A DNA stretch of 64,000 nucleotides from CAZCPB01 sp044223975 (GCA_044223975.1 JBGALI010000006.1:152913-216912), one strand, 5' to 3'; shown: positions 15,976 through 24,859, counted from the first letter of the stretch. The notes: generated from the sequence alone by a model not told the origin. Made by a program: numbers and translations.

Positions 15976-17754
15976 CTACTCGTTGGTGGTCTTGATGGGG
16001 CGCTCAAACTCGCGGATGACCTTGGAGCCCAGGTTGAAGCTCTTGATCTCGACGCCCTTGCTGGGCGCGAAGATCAGGATGAGCTTCTGGTCGGCGCGGC
16101 TGATGGTGGGCGCCACGCCGTCGGTGTCCAGCTGCGACAGGCCGCGGATCGGCTCGCCGATCATGTAGCGCACCAGCACCTTGCTCTCGTCCTCGTAGTA
16201 GTACCCGATCGCCTCGAAGACCTGCCCGTCGGTCGACACCAGCTGCGGCGGCAGGATGCGCTCGGCGGAATCGATCGACTGGCCCAGGAAACTCAGCCGC
16301 CTGCCCTTGGAGACGTTCACCTGCACCAAGGAGGTGCGGTCGGGCACGCGGAAGCGGTTGACCTGCAGCGAGCGGTCGACGTCGCGGGCGTTCTTGACGA
16401 CCTTGGTCTCGTAGCGCCCGGTGCCGTTGACGAGGCGTCGTTCGGCGATCTCCATGTTCGGGCCCTGCGTGCCGTCCTGGATGATCGCGCCGTCGGGCAG
16501 CGCATCGCTCAGCGAGATGCCCCAGTATTCTGGAGTGTTGGGGGCGGCCGTCGGTTGACCCGACGCCGCGGCCTTTTCGGTCGCGCCCCACTCGTCAACC
16601 CGGTCGCGCACCAGCGTCCCGTCCTTGATCGCCAGGTCGCGCGCGGTGGGGGAGGCGTAGGTCTCGGGCTTGGCGGTCGGGACGTCGAAGCGCGTGCTCT
16701 TGATGTACAGAGCCGTGGGCTTGTACTCCTTGGGCACGACGAACTCGAACGCCATCGTGGTGTTCGCGTCGCCGCCGACCGACGGGATGTACAGCTCGCG
16801 CGCGTCCAGGCGGAACCGGGCGTAGTTCTTCTTGGCGGGGTTGTCAGTGCGCGAGACGACCGCGATGGGGTGAAGCGGGATCGACTCGGAGCCGTCCTCG
16901 TTCATGGCGACCAGGCGCACCTGCCCGGGCCCGATGATGACCTGCCCGTTCTTCTCCTTGGCGCCGGAGGTGAAGGTGACGACGATCCCCTCCAGGCGGG
17001 AGTCCGCGGGGAAGGGCTCTCCCGTGAGGTCGGCCACCTGCTGCGAGCCGGGGGCGAACGAGTCCGACAGCAGGCTCGAAATCTTGGAGTCGGGCCCGCC
17101 CACCACGTAGTGCCCGCCGATGCGGCACTCGTCGGCCTTCATGGTGTTCCGCGACGAACCCTCGCCGTAGCTGATCCGCTGGATCGAGGGCAGGTCCTCC
17201 AGGTTGGGCTGCCACACGGCCAGCGGTGTGTCCGTCGCCAGAGCGTTGCGAGACATGTGCCCGTAGAGGCGTGCCACGATCTTGTCGACCGGCAGCAGGA
17301 GCGAGTTCTCACGCTTCAGGCTCGACCCCGGCCCGTAGTCCATCGCCTGGAACCCCATGAACTGGGTGTCCATGCGGAGCATGCCCAAGCTGATCACGAC
17401 GATGCCGGCCGTCACCACGCCCGCGACGGCCCCGCACAGGGCTCCGCCGATGTAATTCACCGCGTCGGGCACCTTGAGGTTGGCCCTCAGGACCTTGTCG
17501 GTGATGGCCCGGAGCACCGCGAGGGTGACCGCGAAGGGGAGCGCCAGCCCGATCCCCCACGCGCTGCCGGACAGCAGGTCTCCGCTCGACGATTTGTCGA
17601 GCAGCATGTACGCCACCGTTTCCCAGACGCCGAACGCGACCGCGCCGGCGATCAGCACGCACACCAGGTTGAGCAGCGCGGAATAGAACCCGCGCGAGAG
17701 CCACAGCCAGCCCATCCCGCCGACGATCACGATGCAGACAATGCTCAGGGACAT
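15976..17754 (-). CDS. CvpA-like membrane protein with large extra-membrane domain
   Basis: The 592-residue product begins with about four membrane segments in the first 135 residues (for example SIVCIVIVGGMGWLWLSRGF and GGALCGAVAGVVTAGIVVI), in an arrangement and small-residue pattern like CvpA-family proteins. About 450 residues follow with no further strong span. Two regions can be separated: residues about 140-395, and the last 182, which are duplicated in the next gene. The ATG at 17754 was chosen over one at 17793 because GGAGA lies upstream. CvpA proteins are linked to envelope integrity and export, but their mechanism is not settled. The neighbours are pilT and a PilB-like protein, so a surface-assembly role is inferred. 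Confidence 0.78.
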   Translation of the reverse strand: MSLSIVCIVIVGGMGWLWLSRGFYSALLNLVCVLIAGAVAFGVWETVAYMLLDKSSSGDLLSGSAWGIGLALPFAVTLAVLRAITDKVLRANLKVPDAVNYIGGALCGAVAGVVTAGIVVISLGMLRMDTQFMGFQAMDYGPGSSLKRENSLLLPVDKIVARLYGHMSRNALATDTPLAVWQPNLEDLPSIQRISYGEGSSRNTMKADECRIGGHYVVGGPDSKISSLLSDSFAPGSQQVADLTGEPFPADSRLEGIVVTFTSGAKEKNGQVIIGPGQVRLVAMNEDGSESIPLHPIAVVSRTDNPAKKNYARFRLDARELYIPSVGGDANTTMAFEFVVPKEYKPTALYIKSTRFDVPTAKPETYASPTARDLAIKDGTLVRDRVDEWGATEKAAASGQPTAAPNTPEYWGISLSDALPDGAIIQDGTQGPNMEIAERRLVNGTGRYETKVVKNARDVDRSLQVNRFRVPDRTSLVQVNVSKGRRLSFLGQSIDSAERILPPQLVSTDGQVFEAIGYYYEDESKVLVRYMIGEPIRGLSQLDTDGVAPTISRADQKLILIFAPSKGVEIKSFNLGSKVIREFERPIKTTNE

Positions 17755-17836
17755 CGATCGGTCTCCAACGGGCGCATCCTCGCCCACCATCAACTACACC
17801 GGCGCGGCCCGCCGGGTTGCGAACGGCTCACGAAAT

Positions 17837-19705
17837 TCACCCCGCGGCCGCGGCCTTGGGGCCGCTTGGTGCCGGGGGCTTGCCGCCCGCTCCGGGCGCG
17901 GCGGGAGGTGGGGGCTTGTTGCCGGTCGGGGCTTTGGGCCCGGCGCCGCCGCCGGGAGCCGCAGGGGGCTGGCCGCCCGCCGCGGGTTTGGCGCCTGCCG
18001 CGGGAGGTTGCCCTTCGGCGGTGACGCGCCCGACCTCCTCCACGCTCGTGGTGCCGTCGACGGCCTTTCGCAGGGCGACTTGAGCAATCGTCGGGAGCTG
18101 CTTCTTGCGGAGTTCGGCCCGCAGGCCGCTCAGGTTCCCCGCCTTGATGAGCTCGCGCTCCGCCTCGCCGATCGAATAGACCTCAAAGAGGCCGTCCAGG
18201 CCGACGTAGCCCAGGCCCTGGCAGACCGGGCAGGTCTCGGGGTCCTTTTTGATGATGACCTGCCCGCCCTTCTTGAAGAGCTGCTTGACCTTGTCCGCGG
18301 GGAGGCCGAGCTTCTTGAGCATGTCGGGGCTGGGGGTGTACGGCACGCGGCAGTTCGTGCACAGCTTTCGGATGAGGCGGTGGCAGACCACGCCGCGAAG
18401 GCTGTCGGCCGCGGGGCCGGGCTCGCCGACCATCTTCATCCACAGCGCGATCGCCTGCAGGGCGTTGTCGGCGCGGAGACCGACGTAGCAGCGTGTGCGG
18501 GCCTGGTCGGCCCGGACGATCTCCTTGGCCGTGGCCTGATCGGGGAGTTCGGCCAGCGCGACGATGTCGGGGTCGCGCCGCAGGATCGAACGCGTCAGGG
18601 TGCTGAAGTCCGGGCCCTCGGCCTGCGCGTCCCACTTGTTCTGACGCATGCCCTCCAGCGAATCCTGGATCTCCATCTCCACCGTCTGGATGTTCTGCGT
18701 GTAGGCGTCGTGGAGCTTGAGCACGCTATAGAGCGTCGTCGTCCGCCCGCCGTCGGGCTGGCCCGCGACGAGCACCACGCCCTCGGTGGTCGAGGTGATC
18801 GACTTGAGTTCGGCGAGCTGGTTCTCGAGAAGGCCCAGGTCCTCGGTCTTACGGCGGACGGCCTGCTCGGGGTTGAACAGGAGCGTGAGCTTCTGACCCG
18901 CGGCCGACCCGATCGACGACACTCGCACCTTGGTGGTCTTGGCGCCGCGCTCGACCGTGGCGTCGTCCTGCTGCTTCTTGCGGCGGTCGTTGAGGTCGAG
19001 CTTGGCGGCGCCCTTCCAGAAGTCCATGATCTTCGCCGCGTTGGGGCCGGGCATGGTGTCGCCGCGCTGAGCCACGCCGTCGATCATCATGACCACGCCG
19101 TAGAGCCCGTCCTTGGCGCCCGTCGGTCCCAGTTCGACCTGCGAGGCGCGCGAGTCCAAGGCCCGGATGAGCAGCGACTCGGCCGCGACGCGCACCTCAA
19201 ACTCCGGAGAATCCGACGACGGCGGGGCGACGGTGGCCTTGTCGGGCTGCTTGACGACCAGCTCCACCTTGCCCTGCTTCTTGGCGACGGCCTTGGCCTG
19301 GCGCGCCTCGGTGAGCTTGGAAAAATCCAGGGAGAGCCGGTGCTCACTCGGGACGCGCTCGTCGCGGTTGGTGATCACGACGAACGCGGCGATGTCGGCG
19401 CCGAGAATCACGATCATGGCGCCCAGGCCGGCCCAGAACCCGGCCTCGCCCGGCACGGGCATCAGGAACGCCGCGAGCACGGCGACCACGCCGACGACCA
19501 GGTGTCCGGCGTTCCACTGCTCGCGCGGCAGGTAGAACCGCTGCGCGTGCTTGTCGAACACGTTGGTGATCAGCCACGCCCAAGGGATGATCGGGAGCAG
19601 CAGGACCACCGGCTTCCAGTAGGACACCAGCGTCAGTGCGGCCCCGAGAAGTGCCAGCGGGCCCGCGCCCATGACCTGCGTCGCGATCGGATGCGTTTCC
19701 AGCAC
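17837..19705 (-). CDS. Membrane-anchored type II/IV secretion ATPase relative with degenerate catalytic motifs
   Basis: This 622-residue protein has three to four N-terminal hydrophobic spans (within 12-112), a GspE/PilB-like domain (about 170-530) and an Ala/Pro/Gly-rich tail. The Walker A site reads GQPDGGRTTTLY (315-326), with Arg321 in place of the invariant Lys. The Asp box is TVEMEIQDSLEG (341-352), lacking DP. Walker B is DPDIVALAELPD (378-389), keeping Glu386. The His-box region (TRCYVGLRADNA) lacks His. Two CxxC pairs (C449/C452, C492/C495) keep the zinc site of GspE/PilB. Known members are soluble hexamers, so membrane anchoring is unusual. It lies directly after pilT. A regulatory or structural pseudo-ATPase is the likeliest reading. 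Confidence 0.85.
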   Translation of the reverse strand: MLETHPIATQVMGAGPLALLGAALTLVSYWKPVVLLLPIIPWAWLITNVFDKHAQRFYLPREQWNAGHLVVGVVAVLAAFLMPVPGEAGFWAGLGAMIVILGADIAAFVVITNRDERVPSEHRLSLDFSKLTEARQAKAVAKKQGKVELVVKQPDKATVAPPSSDSPEFEVRVAAESLLIRALDSRASQVELGPTGAKDGLYGVVMMIDGVAQRGDTMPGPNAAKIMDFWKGAAKLDLNDRRKKQQDDATVERGAKTTKVRVSSIGSAAGQKLTLLFNPEQAVRRKTEDLGLLENQLAELKSITSTTEGVVLVAGQPDGGRTTTLYSVLKLHDAYTQNIQTVEMEIQDSLEGMRQNKWDAQAEGPDFSTLTRSILRRDPDIVALAELPDQATAKEIVRADQARTRCYVGLRADNALQAIALWMKMVGEPGPAADSLRGVVCHRLIRKLCTNCRVPYTPSPDMLKKLGLPADKVKQLFKKGGQVIIKKDPETCPVCQGLGYVGLDGLFEVYSIGEAERELIKAGNLSGLRAELRKKQLPTIAQVALRKAVDGTTSVEEVGRVTAEGQPPAAGAKPAAGGQPPAAPGGGAGPKAPTGNKPPPPAAPGAGGKPPAPSGPKAAAAG

Positions 19706-19967
19706 GCGTCTGTACCTCGTATGGTGCTATCGCCCGCCCGATCCGGGGGCGGGGAAGGGGATCGTATCAAGGCGCGGCCCGTGACGCAGGGGCCTGGCAG
19801 GGTATTTGACGCCGAACGGCGCCCCTGACGGTTCGCACGCCGGGGTGGGACGGATCGCCGGAAATGAAGCGAGCGCACCCACCCCGTTCGCCCGGGGAAT
19901 GCGGGCCGCGTCCCGCCGGCCGCGTGTCGGACGGAGGACGCTCGGCGGAGCCCTCCCGGCCCGGGGA

Positions 19968-21125
19968 TCAGCCCAGCTTTTTGAGCATCATGCGGAATTC
20001 ATCCACGTTGGGGGACGATTCCTCGGCCACGCGCAGCGAGATGTACTCCTCCTCGACCAGCTTCACGAGGCTGGCGTTGAAGTCGATCATGCCCGACTGC
20101 CTGGCCTCGATGCTCTTGAGGTACTCGCGGAGCTCGCCCTCGCGGGCCTCGAGCACGAACTTTCGGACGACGCTGTTGTTGATGAGGATCTCGAGTCCCG
20201 GGATGCGCGGGATGTTGGCGTGCAGGGTGGGGAGCAGCTTCTGGTAGACGAACGCGCGCATCTGGTACGCCAGGATTCGGCGGACCTGGTCCACTTCTTC
20301 CTGCTCGAAAAGGCCGTAAATACGGCTGAACGTCTGTGTCGCCGACGACGCGTGGATGGTCCCGTACACCAGGTGGCCGGTCTCGGCGGCGTGCAGCGCG
20401 GCCTCGAAGGTCTCGTTGTCGCGCATCTCGCCCACCAGCACGACGTCGGGGTTCTCGCGGACCAGGGCGCGGAGCGCGATCTTGAAGTCCAGGCAGTCGA
20501 TGCCGATCTCGCGCTGGTTGATCGTGGCCTTCTTGTCCTTGAACAGGTACTCGATCGGGTCCTCGATCGTCACGATGTGGACCGGCTTCTTCTCGTTGAC
20601 CAGGTCGAGCATCGCCGCGATCGTCGTGGACTTGCCCGAGCCGGTCACGCCGCTCAGCAGCACGATGCCGTTGGGCTGCAGCGCGATCTCGGCCATCGAC
20701 GGCGGCAGGTAGAGCTCGTCGAAGCGGCGGATCTTGCTCGAGATCAACCGGCACGCGCACGACAGCTTGCCCTTGGCCATGAACAGGTTGACGCGGAAGC
20801 GCGTGTTGTCGTCGAAGTCGTACGCGAAGTCGACGGACCCGAACTTGTGCAGGTCCTCGATCTGCTCGTCGGTGAGGATCGCCCGCGCGATCCCCCAGAA
20901 CTCGTCGGCCGTCACCGGGTCGGTGTCGAGCGGCTTGAGCGAGCCGCGCATGCGCAGCTTCGGGGCGGTCTCGGCCTTCATGATAAGGTCGGACGCCTCG
21001 ACCTTGATGCACGCCTGGAGGAACTTGCCCCAGCGGGTGTCGAACGGGTCGCCCTTGCGCTTGGACGGCAGGGCAACGTGGCCGACGTGCGCGGCATCGC
21101 CGTGTACTTCAGAGTCAACGCTCAT
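19968..21125 (-). CDS. pilT: Type IV pilus retraction ATPase PilT-like
   Basis: The 385-residue PilT/PilU-type ATPase has intact motifs: Walker A GVTGSGKSTT (159-168), Asp box IEDPIEYLF (187-195), Walker B NPDVVLVGEMRD (225-236) and His box TGHLVYGTIH (249-258). It powers pilus retraction or twitching as a cytoplasmic hexamer. The ATG at 21125 gives a normal N-terminal PAS-like domain. Longer in-frame sequence to 22292 lies under the divergent methyltransferase gene and is not coding. The next gene, 262 bases downstream, is the degenerate ATPase relative, and pseudopilin-type genes exist elsewhere in the window (38329). Confidence 0.93.
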   Translation of the reverse strand: MSVDSEVHGDAAHVGHVALPSKRKGDPFDTRWGKFLQACIKVEASDLIMKAETAPKLRMRGSLKPLDTDPVTADEFWGIARAILTDEQIEDLHKFGSVDFAYDFDDNTRFRVNLFMAKGKLSCACRLISSKIRRFDELYLPPSMAEIALQPNGIVLLSGVTGSGKSTTIAAMLDLVNEKKPVHIVTIEDPIEYLFKDKKATINQREIGIDCLDFKIALRALVRENPDVVLVGEMRDNETFEAALHAAETGHLVYGTIHASSATQTFSRIYGLFEQEEVDQVRRILAYQMRAFVYQKLLPTLHANIPRIPGLEILINNSVVRKFVLEAREGELREYLKSIEARQSGMIDFNASLVKLVEEEYISLRVAEESSPNVDEFRMMLKKLG

Positions 21126-21455
21126 GCGGGGCGAACTCCCACGAGGCTCGGGGACCGCCGGCACCCCGGACCCGTTCCGAGCCGCCGACGGTGAAGTGCT
21201 TTCAACAGACAATGTACTCTCCCTCAACGCCTGCGGAAAGGCGGGTCCGCCAAAGTCAAAAGAACAGAACCCGAAGAACGCCGACCTGCGCCGCGCCCGC
21301 GGGATGCCACCGCTCCGATTCGGCGGCTTTGCCCGCGGGGTTCCGTGCGATGAGGCCGGACCCATATTCGTTGAACCGGCAGGTTCCGTTGGCATAATCC
21401 GTGGAGGCCTTCGCGATCGCGACGTCGTCCCCGGCCTTCTCACAGGGAACCGCAC
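21126..21455. other. Divergent intergenic region between pilT and a methyltransferase
   Basis: This 330-base gap separates genes pointing away from each other, so promoters for both are expected. I see a plus-strand promoter candidate (next entry) but no clear minus-strand one, no RNA gene and no convincing small protein. Confidence 0.6.
21371..21398 (+). promoter_or_regulatory. Candidate sigma70-type promoter for the methyltransferase
   Basis: TTGAAC (21371-21376) and CATAAT (21393-21398) are 16 bases apart, about 57 bases before the start at 21456. The spacing equals that at 8505-8532. Confidence 0.55.
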
Positions 21456-22271
21456 GTGACTCAGCTCGCAGAAGACCGCGAACGCAGCAGCGGGCCCGGC
21501 GGCACAGCGGGGAGCACGAGCGAGCCGGGCTCGGAGTGGACCGTCGGATACGGCGGGCCCGACAACGCGTGGAGTTTCACGATTCTGCCGCGGATCCGCG
21601 CGTTCCTGCCCTGCGAGCACTGCCTTGAACTTGGCCCCGGGAGCGGCCTGTGGACGTCCCGCCTTCGCCCCCTGGCCCGCCGAATGACCCTCGTCGACCC
21701 TGCGGCGCCGTGCATCGAGGCCTGCCGCGTCCGGTTCGGCGATCGCAGAATGAAGTACATCGTCGGCGACGGACAAGCCCTCCGGGTCCTTCCGGCGGAC
21801 TCCGTCGATTTCGTGTTCAGCTGGCACGCCCTGGTGCACGCCGAGCGTGATTCGATCCGGGGGTACCTCGGCGAGCTGGCGCGGCTCATGAAAACGGGCG
21901 CCACCGGGCTTGTGCATCACTCGAATTTCGGCGAGTACGTCGACCCCGCGACCGGCGCGTCGCGCGTCGTCAATGCCCACCGCCGGGCCCCGTCCGTGAG
22001 TGCGGGCGCATTCCGCGACGAGTGCGAGTCGGCCGGACTGTGCTGCACTTACCAGGAAATCGTGCCGTGGGGCTCGCCGCACCGCACCGACTGCTTCTCG
22101 GTCTTTACTCGTCCGGCCGCGGGCGCGAGGATCGACACGGTCGTCGAGGAAAACGACGGCTTCTGGCACCGCGTGCAGGATGCCACCCGTGTGGCGAATC
22201 GTTACACCCACCCGTTCCCAGAATTGAAGGCGCGGGTGAAGCGAACGATCTTCGGGATCCCGATCGGATGA
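21456..22271 (+). CDS. Class I SAM-dependent methyltransferase
   Basis: The 271-residue protein has motif I LELGPGSGLW (57-66), a LVDPA acidic strand end (74-78) and a VGDGQAL segment, as in class I methyltransferases. The middle includes DFVFSWHALVHAERD and LVHHSNFGEY, the latter replacing the usual motif around the active site. The pattern around FTILPRIRAFL resembles methyltransferases that act on glycans or in surface polysaccharide loci, but I cannot name a substrate. It is monocistronic, ending at a hairpin shared with the convergent sigma-factor gene. Confidence 0.85.
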   Translation: MTQLAEDRERSSGPGGTAGSTSEPGSEWTVGYGGPDNAWSFTILPRIRAFLPCEHCLELGPGSGLWTSRLRPLARRMTLVDPAAPCIEACRVRFGDRRMKYIVGDGQALRVLPADSVDFVFSWHALVHAERDSIRGYLGELARLMKTGATGLVHHSNFGEYVDPATGASRVVNAHRRAPSVSAGAFRDECESAGLCCTYQEIVPWGSPHRTDCFSVFTRPAAGARIDTVVEENDGFWHRVQDATRVANRYTHPFPELKARVKRTIFGIPIG

Positions 22272-22280
22272 AGCTGAACG

Positions 22281-22319
22281 CAAAAACAACAAGGCTCAGA
22301 TCCTCGGGATCTGAGCCTT
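22281..22319 (-). terminator. Terminator of the sigma factor gene, possibly bidirectional
   Basis: AAGGCTCAGATCC (22291-22303) pairs with GGATCTGAGCCTT (22307-22319) around a three-base loop. On the minus strand it is followed by GTTGTTTTTG, a good U-rich tract. On the plus strand the tract is weak, but it may also stop the methyltransferase transcript. Confidence 0.88.
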
Positions 22320-22341
22320 GCTTCGTTGAGGTTTGAGTTCG

Positions 22342-23535
22342 TCAGTTCAGCGTCGCGACGACCGGCGGCATCTGCTGCGGCGCCTGCGCGCCCTGATCAC
22401 CGCCCGCTCCGCCGACCGCGCCCGCCACGCCCTCGACGGGCGGCTCTTCCTCGAGCTTGGCCCCAAGGAAGTTGGACTCCAGCGACAGGCGGATCTTCTC
22501 CATGGCCTTGTTCTGGATCTGGCGGACGCGTTCCTTGGTCACGCCGATGATCTGCCCGACCTGCTCGAGCGTCATGGGTTTATCGTCGGTGCCGCTCTCG
22601 AGACCGAACCGGTGCTCGATCACGGTCCGCTCGACATCGGTGAGCTCGGCGCGGTTCTCGAGCACGATCCGCTTGACCTCTTCGGCCGCGTCCTTCTCGA
22701 ACGTCGACCGCTTGGTCTCGAGGAAGTTGCTCCGCTCGAGCTTGGGGTCAAAGTCCGTGGGGAAGCGCTGGCGGTACTTGCTGAGCTTCATGCCCTGGCG
22801 GCTGAAGGCCTTCAAGATTGCGCGGCAGGCGTACGTCGAGAACTTGTACCCGCGACCGGCGTCGAACTTGTCGACGGCGCGGAGCAGGGCCATGTTGCCC
22901 TCGCTGACCAGGTCGGCAAAGTCCACCTCGCTCATGCGGGTGCGCTTGGCCATGGCCAGGACGAGGGCCAGGTTTGTCTCGGCGATCTGCTCGCGGATGC
23001 GCCCGGCGACGCGGTGCCACTTGAGCACCTCCTCCGACTGCTCGGGGGTGGGCTGCTTGGCGTCCGAGGCCCAAACGTCCTGCTGCAGCTTCCACACGCG
23101 GTAGCGCGCGTAGTTGAACTGGTGGAACAGGATCTTTTCCTGGGCTCCCGTGAGGATGACCTGCTGCGCACTCTTCACGGTGCGGCTGCGCGACGCAGAC
23201 AGATCGTCCATGACCGGGTGGTACCAGCTGGTGTCGGGCTTGGGCGGGTCCTCGACCTCTTCGTAGATCTGACGCTCCGCCTCCTTCTCGTAGAAGGCCG
23301 GGCTGTCGATGAAGTCCTGCTCGCCCTCCATGAGCTGGTTGAGGATGATCTCATCCTCGGGGCTCAGGCGCTTGCGCACCGTCGCCTTCGAGACCGGCTT
23401 GGGCGCGGTCTTGGTGCTCTTGCTCGGCGTCTTGCCGGGTTCCGTGACCGGGCCGACAGCCACGGCAACGCGATGGCGTCGCCGCATCTGCTCCAGCGGG
23501 GTCAAGGTGCGTTTGCCGTCCTGATGCATGACCAT
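22342..23535 (-). CDS. Sigma-70 family RNA polymerase sigma factor, planctomycete type
   Basis: The roughly 397-residue protein has a strong region 2 (LVSEGNMALLRAVDKFDAGRG and YKFSTYACRAILKAF) and a region 4 helix-turn-helix (MTLEQVGQIIGVTKERVRQI). Between them only about 70 residues occur, and no canonical region 3 pattern is seen. In place of region 1.1/1.2 is an N-terminal part with KILFHQFNYARYRVWKL, a form I associate with planctomycete sigma factors. The C-terminal tail is Gly/Ala/Gln-rich. The start is at the ATG at 23535 or 23529, both behind GGAAGG/AGGAA. It may be a housekeeping-like or alternative factor. Promoter specificity cannot be read. Confidence 0.9.
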   Translation of the reverse strand: MVMHQDGKRTLTPLEQMRRRHRVAVAVGPVTEPGKTPSKSTKTAPKPVSKATVRKRLSPEDEIILNQLMEGEQDFIDSPAFYEKEAERQIYEEVEDPPKPDTSWYHPVMDDLSASRSRTVKSAQQVILTGAQEKILFHQFNYARYRVWKLQQDVWASDAKQPTPEQSEEVLKWHRVAGRIREQIAETNLALVLAMAKRTRMSEVDFADLVSEGNMALLRAVDKFDAGRGYKFSTYACRAILKAFSRQGMKLSKYRQRFPTDFDPKLERSNFLETKRSTFEKDAAEEVKRIVLENRAELTDVERTVIEHRFGLESGTDDKPMTLEQVGQIIGVTKERVRQIQNKAMEKIRLSLESNFLGAKLEEEPPVEGVAGAVGGAGGDQGAQAPQQMPPVVATLN

Positions 23536-24088
23536 TTCCTGCCTTCCACCGCGGGTTCGCCGCCCACCGGGGCGATCCCGAAAAATCCTCGATCCTTGCC
23601 CCACCCTTGGTTCCGTCCGGAGCAAACAAAACACCCATCCCGGCGCCACAAGCCCGGAACTCCAAAGCCCGACTCCGTTCCACCATCCACCGGCACACTG
23701 GCCTGACTATTTCGAGGCCACCCGACCAGTGTCGGGTTCCCGCAGCTCAGGGCACGCGGCCCCGATTCGCCGGACATGTCATTTCATACGTTCTTGGATG
23801 CTCTTTGTTTCGCCTTCCGACACCAGTGAACACCTCAATTGCACTCGAAACATCAGCCCGGGGCCTTCCCTTCGAGGTTCGCTCGAACGCAGATCCTCGG
23901 ATTCTGCAAATTGACCCCCTTGTGGCGCTCGTATAACGTCGTGGAGACCGAGAACATGCCTGGCGAGCACCACCGACAGCTCCGCGAAGGGCAAGATATC
24001 AGGTTCGACCCTCGGGCTCAAGGACCCGGGGCGTTTTCACAGTGTCCATCCACAAGTAGCATTTTGTTCGGGTCTTAGGAGGTTATCC
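23536..24088. other. Intergenic region between sigma factor and sodA, leader of sodA
   Basis: This 553-base gap has no convincing protein. It contains a small perfect hairpin ACCCGAC-CAGT-GTCGGGT (23720-23737), a promoter candidate at 23911-23937, and the sodA ribosome-binding site AGGAGGT (24077-24083). Base composition is lower in GC than the flanking genes. If transcription begins near 23944, sodA has a leader of about 145 bases that could be regulatory. Confidence 0.6.
23911..23937 (+). promoter_or_regulatory. Candidate promoter for sodA
   Basis: TTGACC (23911-23916) and TATAAC (23932-23937) are 15 bases apart, slightly short, but both hexamers are good. No other gene lies between it and sodA. 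Confidence 0.42.
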
Positions 24089-24724
24089 ATGCCCCTGACG
24101 TTGCCCCCGTTGCCGTACGCCTTCGACGCTCTTGAGCCCCATGTCGATGCGCAGACGATGCAGATTCACCATGACAAGCACCACGCCGCCTACGTGACCA
24201 ACGCCAACAAGGCGATCGAAGGAACGCCCTTCGCCAACTGGTCGGGAGAGGAGCTTGTCCGAAAGCTCTCTGAAATCCCGGAGGACAAGCGCACCGCCGT
24301 CCGCAACAACGCCGGCGGGCACGTCAACCACTCCATGTTCTGGGAGCTCATGGCCCCGGCGGGCAAGGGTGGCGGCGGCGCACCGTCCGGAGAGCTTGCC
24401 GCGGCCATCAACAAGTCTTGGGGCACGTTCGACCACTTCAAGGAAGAGTTCGCCAAGGCCGGCACCACGCGCTTCGGGTCCGGCTGGGCATGGCTGTGCG
24501 TCATGCCCGGAAAGACCCTCGTGATCTGCTCCACCCCCAACCAGGACACGCCCCTCATGGGCAAGGCCATCGCCGGCTGCGACGGCACGCCGGTGCTCGG
24601 CCTCGACGTCTGGGAGCACGCCTACTACCTCAAGTATCAGAACAAGCGCCCCGACTACATCGCGGCGTGGTGGAACGTGGTGAACTGGCCGAAGGTCGCC
24701 GAGCTCTTCGCCCGGGCGAAGTAA
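24089..24724 (+). CDS. sodA: Superoxide dismutase, Mn-type motifs
   Basis: This 211-residue enzyme converts superoxide to oxygen and peroxide. Metal ligands are His27 (QIHHDKHH), His81 (GGHVNHSMFW), Asp173 and His177 (DVWEHAYY). Two positions favour manganese: Gly76-Gly77 in NNAGGHVNH, where iron enzymes carry Ala-Gln, and the Gln152 in STPNQDTP. Cambialistic use is still possible. The ribosome-binding site AGGAGGT is near-perfect, suggesting strong expression. No signal peptide is present, so the protein is cytoplasmic. A terminator follows at 24763-24798, so the gene is transcribed alone. Confidence 0.96.
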   Translation: MPLTLPPLPYAFDALEPHVDAQTMQIHHDKHHAAYVTNANKAIEGTPFANWSGEELVRKLSEIPEDKRTAVRNNAGGHVNHSMFWELMAPAGKGGGGAPSGELAAAINKSWGTFDHFKEEFAKAGTTRFGSGWAWLCVMPGKTLVICSTPNQDTPLMGKAIAGCDGTPVLGLDVWEHAYYLKYQNKRPDYIAAWWNVVNWPKVAELFARAK

Positions 24725-24762
24725 GCCCGGCGCCGTCCTTCCCGCTTCACACCGGATCTCAC

Positions 24763-24798
24763 GCGGCCGCCCGGACACGGGTGGCCGCTTTGCTTTTT
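24763..24798 (+). terminator. Rho-independent terminator after sodA
   Basis: GCGGCCGCCCG (24763-24773) pairs with CGGGTGGCCGC (24778-24788), with one G-U pair and a four-base loop, followed by TTTGCTTTTT. Confidence 0.92.
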
Positions 24799-24859
24799 GC
24801 CCTACGCTTCCCTGCGTTGCACGTGAAGTACCATCCCCTCCAGCACCCGGGAGTCACCT

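Noticed and set aside
23528..23914. A plus-strand frame of 128 residues upstream of sodA
   Set aside because: Composition is Pro/Ser/Arg-rich, no motif or ribosome-binding site, and it overlaps the sigma factor start and a likely promoter region.
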